From assembly GCA_028291305.1 (NCBI GenBank), contig JAQGII010000231.1, positions 1-8,205 on the forward strand: a stretch of DNA of 8,205 nt, in the 5' to 3' direction. The notes under the pieces are model-generated. The model searched no databases. It saw only the letters and a list, made by a program, of their open reading frames with translations, and was not told where the DNA came from. Below are positions 1 through 5,681 of the stretch, piece by piece. This stretch comes from Caulobacteraceae bacterium. Lineage in GTDB: Bacteria > Pseudomonadota > Alphaproteobacteria > Caulobacterales > Caulobacteraceae. Numbering within the stretch: the first letter of the stretch is position 1; every line of letters begins with the position of its first letter. Position numbers and translations under genes: made by a program.

Positions 1-319
1 GCCAGGCGGCGACCTGGCGGCGTTCGAGGTCCGACAGGGACGCGCCCTGGACCTGCATCTTGCCGGTGGTCAGGGCGCTGTAGATCCGCTCCGGCGGAAA
101 CTGGCGCAGCGTCTCCTGCGCCGGGGCGCGGGCGTCGGCGCCCGTCTGGCCGGACGGCGTGTGGCAGGCCGAGCAGACCCGGTTGAAGGCGATCTCGCCC
201 TGCACGCCCAGGCCCATGCGGATGTTGGGCGGCATGGTCGGCGGCGCTGCGGCCGGCGGTTGAGCGAAGGCGGCGGACGAGGCGAGCAGCAGGGCGCCGG
301 CCAGCATGAGGGTCTTCAA
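1..319 (-). CDS. Exported c-type cytochrome domain, probable N-terminus of a PVA-dehydrogenase-like quinoprotein (partial, 3' end off window)
   Basis: The first 106 codons are visible and the frame runs open off the left edge. Residues 1-19 form a Sec signal peptide with a hydrophobic LAGALLLASSAAFA core and a likely cut after AFA, before Gln20. A heme c site CSACH is at residues 49-53. Downstream the LTTGKMQVQGASLSDLERR stretch (83-101) supplies Met88 as the probable sixth heme ligand. From family memory, this arrangement (signal, CxxCH, ALTTGxMxxQGxxLS) is characteristic of the cytochrome domain that precedes the PQQ beta-propeller in polyvinyl alcohol dehydrogenase (cytochrome) and relatives; the propeller itself is not visible. 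The start is TTG at 319-317 because GGAGG lies 6 nt upstream; the in-frame ATG at 307-305 is 18 nt from it and would shorten the signal peptide. The product would act in the periplasm, passing electrons from a substrate alcohol or sugar to the respiratory chain. A stand-alone small cytochrome c is the alternative. Confidence 0.75.
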   Translation of the reverse strand, partial: MKTLMLAGALLLASSAAFAQPPAAAPPTMPPNIRMGLGVQGEIAFNRVCSACHTPSGQTGADARAPAQETLRQFPPERIYSALTTGKMQVQGASLSDLERRQVAAW

Positions 320-554
320 GGTTTGCCTCCCGGGCGATTTTCTTGTTGTCGCAACTGTATCGAGTCCGCGGCCCGGCGAAAGGTTTAGTTGGATAAGCGA
401 TACGACGCCGGCGACGGGCGGCCCTGCGCCGCTCCGCGCAGGCGCGATCATTCCGTGAGCACTCTTTCGTCGCAGCCGCGCTGTCGCCTGAAATTCACAC
501 GGCTGGCATGGACTGTCGCCATAAGGGGCGCGACCTCAGCGGAGCAGACAGTCC
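320..554. other. Divergent intergenic region between cytochrome and phospholipase C genes
   Basis: This 235-nt gap must hold promoters for both flanking genes, which are read outward. The octamer CTGTCGCC occurs twice in the same orientation, at 481-488 and 513-520, 32 nt apart (about three helical turns). The stretch 481-498 (CTGTC, then a TTCAC end) has a weak resemblance to a PhoB box. A small palindrome GTTG-TCG-CAAC lies in an AT-richer patch at 345-355, just upstream of the cytochrome ribosome binding site. I found no convincing -35/-10 pair on either strand and no small gene with codon use like the neighbours. Confidence 0.4.
326..330 (-). promoter_or_regulatory. Ribosome binding site that fixes a TTG start
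   Basis: On the minus strand GGAGG is followed by the 6-nt spacer CAAACC and then TTG. This spacing is optimal for TTG at 319 and poor for the next in-frame ATG at 307. It is the main reason to call the rarer start codon for the cytochrome gene. Confidence 0.7.
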
Positions 555-558
555 ATGC
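506..558 (+). promoter_or_regulatory. Perfect 12-bp inverted repeat enclosing RBS and start codon of the phospholipase C gene
   Basis: GCATGGACTGTC at 506-517 is the exact reverse complement of GACAGTCCATGC at 547-558. The 29-nt interval between the arms contains the ribosome binding site GGAG (541-544), and the ATG start (555-557) is inside the right arm. If transcription starts upstream of 506, the leader could fold so that the start codon is base-paired. If it starts inside or downstream, the repeat is more likely a DNA operator for a dimeric regulator. The sequence does not decide between these. Confidence 0.5.
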
Positions 559-2678
559 AGATCGACCGGCGCCGTATCCTGCTCGGCGCGGCCACCGCCG
601 CCCTGCTGCCGCCGGCCATCGCGCGGGCCCTGACCATCGATGCGGACGTGCGCACAGGCACCATCGCCGACGTCGAGCACGTGGTCATCTTCATGCAGGA
701 GAACCGCTCGTTCGATCACTACTTCGGGGCGATGAACGGCGTGCGCGGTTTCGCCGACCGTTTCCCGATCCCGGTACCGGACGCGCCGGGGCTGGCAGGC
801 AAGACCGTCTGGACCCAGCGCAACGACGCCGGCCCCGGCGCACCGAAGAGGGGCGGCCCGCCGCTGATCTCGCCCTTCCCGCTGAACACGGTGCAGGACT
901 TCAGCCACATGCGGGTGGAGGGCACGCCGCACAACTGGCCCGACGCCCAGGCCGCCTGGGACGAGGGGCGCCTCGACCGCTGGCCCGCGGCCAAGGGCGA
1001 GCACGCGATGGGCTATTTCCGGCAGGAGGACATCCCCTTCCAGTACGCCCTGGCCGACGCCTTCACCCTGTGCGACGCCTACCACTGCTCGATCCACACC
1101 GGCACCAACACCAACCGCCTGTTCCTGTGGAGCGGGACCAACGACCCGTCCGGCCGCCACGGCGGCCCGTCCCTGACCAATTCCCACGACCGTTTCGTCG
1201 ACGTGGGCGGCCATCCGGATTCCTACACCTGGACCACCTATTGCGAGCGGCTGCTGGCGGCGGGGGTGACCTGGCGCATCTATCAGGACCAGGCCGACAA
1301 CTTCACCGACAACCCGACAGAAGGGTTCAAGGCCTATCGCGACAGCGCCAACAAGGTCCCCGGCTCGGACCCGCGCCTCTACGACCTGGCCTTCAAGACC
1401 CGGCTGCTGGACGGGCTGAAGGCCGACGTGCTGGCCGGCGCCCTGCCGCAGGTGTCCTACATCGTGGCCCCGTCCAAGGACTCCGAGCACCCCGGGCCCT
1501 CCAGCCCGGCTCAGGGCGCCGACTATACCGCGCGGGTGATCGAGGCCCTGACCGCCGACACCAAGGTGTGGGCCAAGACCGTCCTGCTGCTGATGTTCGA
1601 CGAGAACGACGGCTTCTTCGACCACATGCCCCCGCCCGCCCCGCCGTCCCTGGGCAAGGACGGCGCGCCGATGGGCGGCTCGACCGTCGACACCGCCGGC
1701 GAATACCACCTGGCCACCACGCCCAGCGAGAAGCAGGCCGAGCGGCCCGAGCTGATGGGACGGCCCTACGGCCTCGGCCCGCGGGTGCCGATGTATGCGA
1801 TCTCGCCCTGGAGCCGGGGCGGCTGGGTCTCGTCGGAGGTGTTCGACCACACCTCGGTGATCCGCTTCCTGGAGGCCCGCTTCGGGGTGATGGAGCCCAA
1901 CATCTCGCCCTGGCGGCGCGCGGTCTGCGGCGACCTGACCAGCGCCCTCAACTTCAAGACCCCCAATGCGCCGTTCCCGCCGGGCCTGCCCGAGACCCGG
2001 GCCCTGGCGGCCCGGGCGGCGGCGCTGCCGGGGCGCGCCATGCCCGTCACGCCCCCGTCGCCGCTGACGCCGGTGCAGGCCCCCGGCCCCCGGCTGTCGC
2101 GGGCCCTGCCTTACCTGCTGGGCGTGGAGGAGGCGCGCGAGGGCGGGGCCGTGAAGCTGGCCTTCCGCAATGCGGGCCCGGCGGCGGCGGTGTTCCATGT
2201 CTATGACCGGCGCCGTCTGGACCGCGCCCCGCGCCGCTACACGGTCGGTCCCGGCCGCGCGCTGGAGGGCGTGTGGCAGGCGGGCGCCTACGACCTGTGG
2301 GTGCTGGGGCCGGGCGGCTTCCACCGCCAGTTCATCGGCGACGCCTCGGCCGAAGAGCCGGCCGTTGCCGTCGCCTACGACCCGGCCGGCCGGCGGCTGA
2401 CCCTGACCGTGTCCAACACCGGCAAGGCGGTCCGGCGCGTGAGCGTGACGCCGGGCGCCTACGACGCGCTGCTGCCGCCCTGGACGGCGGCGCTGAAGCC
2501 GGGCGGGACGGCGTCGCACCGCTGGCCCCTGGCCGCGACGCGCGGCTGGTACGACCTGCTGGTCCGCCTGGACGGGGAGGGCGGCTATCTGCGCCGCCTG
2601 GCCGGGCGGCTGGAGACCGGGGCGGACTCCATCAGCGATCCGGCGATGGGCGGGCCGGCGGTGATGCAGCAGGCCTGA
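555..2678 (+). CDS. Phosphocholine-specific phospholipase C, Tat-exported
   Basis: The 707-residue product matches the length and domain order of bacterial phosphocholine-specific phospholipases C (PlcN/PlcH type), which cut phosphatidylcholine or sphingomyelin to release phosphocholine. Residues 1-25 are a Tat signal (DRRRILLG followed by an alanine/leucine core and ARA). The phosphoesterase domain (about 38-470) has the metal-site motif QENRSFDHYFG (48-58), GTNTNR (183-188) whose Thr184 sits where the family has its catalytic Thr, EHPGPSSP (311-318), and FDENDGFFDH (348-357) with metal-binding Asp349/Glu350. Two C-terminal beta domains of the DUF756 type follow at about 511-596 and 600-695. 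ATG 555 is chosen because it begins the Tat signal and follows GGAG by 10 nt. The product should be periplasmic or secreted and could supply phosphate, choline and diacylglycerol. No PlcR-like chaperone gene is next to it. Motif-to-residue assignments come from family memory, not an alignment. Confidence 0.93.
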   Translation: MQIDRRRILLGAATAALLPPAIARALTIDADVRTGTIADVEHVVIFMQENRSFDHYFGAMNGVRGFADRFPIPVPDAPGLAGKTVWTQRNDAGPGAPKRGGPPLISPFPLNTVQDFSHMRVEGTPHNWPDAQAAWDEGRLDRWPAAKGEHAMGYFRQEDIPFQYALADAFTLCDAYHCSIHTGTNTNRLFLWSGTNDPSGRHGGPSLTNSHDRFVDVGGHPDSYTWTTYCERLLAAGVTWRIYQDQADNFTDNPTEGFKAYRDSANKVPGSDPRLYDLAFKTRLLDGLKADVLAGALPQVSYIVAPSKDSEHPGPSSPAQGADYTARVIEALTADTKVWAKTVLLLMFDENDGFFDHMPPPAPPSLGKDGAPMGGSTVDTAGEYHLATTPSEKQAERPELMGRPYGLGPRVPMYAISPWSRGGWVSSEVFDHTSVIRFLEARFGVMEPNISPWRRAVCGDLTSALNFKTPNAPFPPGLPETRALAARAAALPGRAMPVTPPSPLTPVQAPGPRLSRALPYLLGVEEAREGGAVKLAFRNAGPAAAVFHVYDRRRLDRAPRRYTVGPGRALEGVWQAGAYDLWVLGPGGFHRQFIGDASAEEPAVAVAYDPAGRRLTLTVSNTGKAVRRVSVTPGAYDALLPPWTAALKPGGTASHRWPLAATRGWYDLLVRLDGEGGYLRRLAGRLETGADSISDPAMGGPAVMQQA

Positions 2679-2679
2679 C

Positions 2680-2708
2680 GGCGCGGCGCTTGCGATCCGG
2701 CCCGCGCC
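2680..2708 (+). terminator. Possible GC-rich hairpin after the phospholipase C gene
   Basis: GGCGCGG at 2680-2686 pairs with CCGCGCC at 2702-2708 around a 15-nt loop, beginning 2 nt after the stop codon. There is no T-tract after it, so it is a weak candidate for an intrinsic terminator and may be no more than the GC background. Confidence 0.2.
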
Positions 2709-2712
2709 CTGT

Positions 2713-2777
2713 CTAACCTGACCGTGCTCCTTGCGGCGTCAAGACCGCGGGGCCAAGAAGCCACACGGTCAGGGTAG
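2713..2777 (+). promoter_or_regulatory. Inverted repeat sequestering the RBS of the isomerase-like gene
   Basis: Arms at 2713-2726 (CTAACCTGACCGTG) and 2764-2777 (CACGGTCAGGGTAG) pair at 13 of 14 positions, with one A/G mismatch, around a 37-nt interval. The right arm covers the first Shine-Dalgarno candidate AGGG (2771-2774) and reaches into AGGGA (2776-2780), immediately before ATG 2783. It could be an RNA stem that occludes the ribosome binding site or a DNA operator. The layout resembles the repeat at the preceding gene (506-558), but the arm sequences differ. Confidence 0.45.
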
Positions 2778-2782
2778 GGAAC

Positions 2783-3658
2783 ATGCAGCGCAGAGCCTTC
2801 TTCGGAGCGGCCGCCGCCGCCGCCGCCGTGGCCGCCATGCCGGCCCTGGGACAGGCCCAGGCGACCAAGGCCTCGCGCATCAAGCAGGGCCTGTGGAAGG
2901 TCAATTTCGGCGCCGACGCCACGCTCACCTTCGATCAGGAGTGCGCCATCGCCGCGCGGCTGGGCGCCCGGGGCTTCGACGTCATCCAGGCCGCCGACTG
3001 GCCGACGCTGCGCAAATACGGCCTCGACCCGCTGATGGTCGGCCCCGGCAAGACCGACTACCTGGCCGGGCTGATCCACCCCGAGATCCACGACCAGGTC
3101 TATGCCGGCATCGTCGAACAGGCCGAGCTGTGCGCCCGGAACAACGTCAAGCGCATCGGCCTGACCGCGGGCCAGCGGCGGGGGCTGGCCTACAATGTCG
3201 CGGCCGACAACGCCGTCGCCATCTGCAAGCGCCTGGCGCCCAGGCTGGAGGCGGCCGGCGTCATCCTGTGCATCGAGAACGTCAACGACCGCCGCCCCGA
3301 CCCCGACCTCAGCCGCGCGGACATGGTGTTCGGCCACTGGGACTGGGGGATGGAGGTGGTCGAGCGCGTGGCCTCGCCCAGCGTCAAGCTGCTGTGCGAC
3401 ATCTACCACCTGCAGATCATGGACGGCGACGTGACCAGCCGAATCCGGCGCGACATCAAGCAGATCGCCCATATCCACGTGGCGGGCGTGCCGGCGCGCA
3501 AGGAGATCGACGGCCGCCAGGAGCTGAACTACCGGATGATCGCGGGGGTCATCGCCGACACCGGCTACGACGGCTACGTCTGCCACGAATGGCGCCTGAC
3601 GCCGGGGGCCGACCCGGTCAAGAGCATCGCCGAATCCCTGGCCATCATGAACGTCTAG
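2783..3658 (+). CDS. Tat-exported TIM-barrel protein of the hydroxypyruvate isomerase family
   Basis: The 291-residue product has a Tat signal (QRRAFFG, then a long alanine run, cut near ALGQA at 20-26) and a sugar-isomerase/AP-endonuclease-2-type TIM barrel. The metal and catalytic set expected for the hydroxypyruvate isomerase/tagatose 3-epimerase fold is present: Glu165 (CIENVND), Asp206 and His209 (CDIYHLQIMDGD), His232 (AHIHVAG) and Glu269 (CHEWRLTP). The stretches DIYHLQIMDGD and GYDGYVCHEWR are close to Hyi. Compared with cytoplasmic Hyi there is an insertion of about 8 residues after Glu165 (DRRPDPDLSRADMVFGHWDWG) and the export signal. Hyi interconverts hydroxypyruvate and tartronate semialdehyde, but a periplasmic member may act on a different hydroxy-ketone, sugar or keto-sugar, so I do not assign the substrate. 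ATG 2783 is set by the Tat signal and the AGGG 8 nt upstream. It follows the phospholipase gene by 104 nt and may be transcribed separately. Confidence 0.85.
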   Translation: MQRRAFFGAAAAAAAVAAMPALGQAQATKASRIKQGLWKVNFGADATLTFDQECAIAARLGARGFDVIQAADWPTLRKYGLDPLMVGPGKTDYLAGLIHPEIHDQVYAGIVEQAELCARNNVKRIGLTAGQRRGLAYNVAADNAVAICKRLAPRLEAAGVILCIENVNDRRPDPDLSRADMVFGHWDWGMEVVERVASPSVKLLCDIYHLQIMDGDVTSRIRRDIKQIAHIHVAGVPARKEIDGRQELNYRMIAGVIADTGYDGYVCHEWRLTPGADPVKSIAESLAIMNV

Positions 3659-3703
3659 GAGAGCGGGCGCCCCTTCCACTGGCCGCATGTCTCCGCAAGG
3701 GTC

Positions 3704-3755
3704 GTCATGTAACCTCAATGTGAAGTCAACTGTTGTTGACATGGCAACTCATGAC
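3704..3755. promoter_or_regulatory. AT-richer palindrome cluster upstream of the b561 fusion gene (putative operator/promoter)
   Basis: Within the 192-nt gap 3659-3850 this patch is clearly less GC-rich than its surroundings. It holds GTCAAC-TGTT-GTTGAC (3725-3740, a perfect 6-bp palindrome with 4-nt centre), flanking GTCATG (3704-3709) and CATGAC (3750-3755), and an imperfect palindrome CCTCAATGTGAAG (3713-3725). The cluster ends about 95 nt before the start codon at 3851, a usual place for an operator. A TTGACA at 3736-3741 could be a -35 element, but no matching -10 stands out. The binding protein is unknown. Confidence 0.4.
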
Positions 3756-3850
3756 GCCCACACCGATAGTCGGCGCCAGGGGCCGCAACCCGGCGGCGCG
3801 CGCCATCAGGCGGGACCGCGAACGGTTCCGCGCAAGGGAGGTCCTGGAAG

Positions 3851-5497
3851 ATGCTGAAGTCCGTCCGGACTCCCGCCATCAAGGTTCTCAGCGACCGCTA
3901 TTCGACGGTCGCCATCGCCTTCCACTGGGCCATCGCCGCCGGCATCGTGCTGCAGCTGACCCTCGGCTGGCACATGGGCGACCTCGACGGACTGCCCCGC
4001 TCCATCCTGCTGCAGGTGCACAAGTCGGTCGGCGTCAGCATCCTGGTCCTGACCGTCGGCCGCATGGTCTGGCGCGCCATGAACCCGCCGCCGCCGCACG
4101 GCGCCGGCCTGAACAGGATCGAGCGGATCGCCTCGCACGCGGTGCACATGGGCTTCTACGGCCTGCTGCTGCTCCTGCCCCTGACCGGCTGGGCCATGGT
4201 CTCGCTGGAGCGGACCGGCGGCATGAAGGTCTTCGGCGCCATCCCCTGGCCGCGCTTCCCCTTCGCCGCGCTGCTGCCGGGCAACCTGCAGGAGAGCCTG
4301 GCCAACGTCTCCGGCCAGGCGCACGCCCTGCTGGTCTGGGTCATGCTTGGCCTGCTCGGCCTGCACGTGGCCGGGGCGCTCAAGCACCACTTCGTCTCGC
4401 GCGACCAGACCGTGGCGCGCATGGTTCCCGGCGTGAAGCCGGGCTCCTTCACCGACCGGCGCCTGCTGGCCATCCCGGCGGCGGTCGCCGTGTTCGCCGC
4501 CGTGGTCTACCTGCCTAGGCTGCCGCTGGCCGCCGAGCGGCCCAAGCCCAGGGACGTGGCCGCCGCCGACATCTACCTCGACGTGGTCGGCCCCTCGCTC
4601 GACCGCCGCTGCGGCTTCTGCCACTCCGACGACCAGTCGCGCGGCGGCCTGTCGCTGACCAGCTATGATGCGGTCATGCAGGGCGGGCGCAGCGGCCGCG
4701 CGGTGATCCCCGGCGAGCCCGGCAAGAGCGACCTGCTGCGCCGCGTCAGCCTGCCGTCCGACCACAAGGACTTCATGCCCCAGGACGGCAAGCCGCCGCT
4801 GACCCGGAGCGAAGTGGCCGCCATCGGCTGGTGGATCGCGCAGGGCGCGCCCAGGAGCGCCAGGGTCTCCACCCTGAAGCTGACCCCCGAGGCCTCGGCG
4901 GCGCTGAAGTCGATCCTCGGCGGCGGCGACGCCGCGTCGGCAGACGACGCCGGCCCGGCCCGGCAGGTCGCCCTGCCCACCGTCCCCGCCGCCGACAAGG
5001 CGCTGGTCGACAAGGTGGTGGCCGACGGCTTCATCGTCCGCCGGATGTCCGCGGGCTCCAACCTGGTGGCGGCCGACTATGTCGCGGTCAAGCCGGTGAC
5101 CGAGGCCGCCATGGCCGACCTGGCCAGGCTCGGGCCGCAGGTCCTGCAGCTGAACCTGCGCCATGCGGGCGTCACCGACGCCATGGTCGCAACCATCGCC
5201 GCCCTGCCCAACCTCGCCAACCTGCGCCTGGAAGGCAACGCCGTCACCGACGCGGCGGCCAAGGACATCGCCGGCATCAAGACCCTGACCTACCTCAACC
5301 TGGTCAACACCAGGATCACCGACGCCGGCTTCCAGCAGGTGGCGGGGCTGCCCAAGCTGGAGCGGCTGTTCGTCTGGGGAACCGCCGTCACCCCGGCCGC
5401 CGTCGACCGGGCCGCGCGCAAGGACCTGTTCCTCTACGCCGGGCTGACCGCCAAGGACGTGCCGGTGGACGCCAAGGTGATGACGCCGGCCAACTAG
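3851..5497 (+). CDS. Cytochrome b561 - cytochrome c (PSCyt1-like) - leucine-rich repeat fusion protein
   Basis: The 548-residue product combines three modules. Residues 15-190 are a four-helix cytochrome b561/CybB-type domain with probable heme b ligands His25 (FHWAI), His57 (VHKSVG), His158 and His172; the last pair keeps the 14-residue spacing of the family. A fifth hydrophobic segment (205-221) probably carries the chain to the periplasm. Residues 240-334 are a PSCyt1-like cytochrome c with CGFCH (254-258), the GEPGKSDLLRR element (288-298) and Met309 (DFMPQDGKPPLT) as likely axial ligand. Residues 431-522 hold four 24-residue leucine-rich repeats (L-x-x-L-x-L-x-x-T-x-V/I-T-D). The likely role is electron transfer between quinone and periplasmic partners, with the repeats as a protein-binding surface; this is inference. 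ATG 3851 follows GGGAGG (3836-3841) by 9 nt. It converges with the sorbosone-dehydrogenase operon. Module assignments are strong; the joint function is not known. Confidence 0.9.
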   Translation: MLKSVRTPAIKVLSDRYSTVAIAFHWAIAAGIVLQLTLGWHMGDLDGLPRSILLQVHKSVGVSILVLTVGRMVWRAMNPPPPHGAGLNRIERIASHAVHMGFYGLLLLLPLTGWAMVSLERTGGMKVFGAIPWPRFPFAALLPGNLQESLANVSGQAHALLVWVMLGLLGLHVAGALKHHFVSRDQTVARMVPGVKPGSFTDRRLLAIPAAVAVFAAVVYLPRLPLAAERPKPRDVAAADIYLDVVGPSLDRRCGFCHSDDQSRGGLSLTSYDAVMQGGRSGRAVIPGEPGKSDLLRRVSLPSDHKDFMPQDGKPPLTRSEVAAIGWWIAQGAPRSARVSTLKLTPEASAALKSILGGGDAASADDAGPARQVALPTVPAADKALVDKVVADGFIVRRMSAGSNLVAADYVAVKPVTEAAMADLARLGPQVLQLNLRHAGVTDAMVATIAALPNLANLRLEGNAVTDAAAKDIAGIKTLTYLNLVNTRITDAGFQQVAGLPKLERLFVWGTAVTPAAVDRAARKDLFLYAGLTAKDVPVDAKVMTPAN

Positions 5498-5506
5498 TCC
5501 TCATAT

Positions 5507-5630
5507 CGTCATCCCACGGACGTCCGAAGGACGGACCGGGGGACCCAAGCGACATTGGCCGCCGCTGATCGAGCGCCTGCGCGGGTGATCGTCGCTTGGG
5601 TCCCCCGGTCAAGCCGGGGGATGACGGTAT
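5507..5630. repeat. Large palindromic intergenic repeat between convergent genes
   Basis: Two copies of one element lie head to head. The left copy (5507-5553) begins CGTCATCCC and ends in a 20-nt arm (5534-5553). The right copy (5591-5626) begins with the exact reverse complement of that arm (5591-5610) and ends GGGATGACG. The loop between arms is 37 nt. The right copy also folds on itself: TCCCCCGG (5601-5608) pairs with CCGGGGGA (5614-5621) around TCAAG. The middle of the left copy carries its own small stem, CGTCC-GAA-GGACG (5521-5533). A 44-nt stretch 5587-5630 recurs as a perfect reverse complement at 7558-7601. Its place between two converging genes fits a bidirectional terminator or mRNA 3'-end stabiliser, although there is no T-tract. 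Confidence 0.8.
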
Positions 5631-5681
5631 TGGGGGGGGCGAGGGGGCTGCGCGAAAACCCGCCATGGGAAGGCCCGGCGT

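Noticed and set aside
508..510. ATG in the left arm of the inverted repeat as an earlier start for phospholipase C
   Set aside because: It is out of frame with the gene (47 nt before the start at 555) and has no good ribosome binding site.
495..2519. Very long open frames overlapping the phospholipase C gene (minus strand 2519-495 and plus strand 389-2206)
   Set aside because: Their translations are rich in Arg, Gly, His and Gln without domains, as expected of off-frame reading in GC-rich coding DNA. The 555-2678 frame carries the recognisable Tat signal and catalytic motifs.
2804..2840. GCC/GCG triplet run as a microsatellite or phase-variable tract
   Set aside because: It encodes the alanine core of the Tat signal and is interrupted. 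A triplet repeat would not shift the frame.
3806..5164. Long minus-strand open frame opposite the b561 fusion gene
   Set aside because: Low-complexity Gly/Ala/Arg/Gln/His composition and no domain; the plus-strand frame has heme sites, membrane helices and LRRs.
5631..5655. G-rich run after the repeat as a G-quadruplex or rho-independent terminator tail
   Set aside because: It is one long G tract plus a second run, without four spaced G-runs of suitable pattern, and not a T-tract on either strand.
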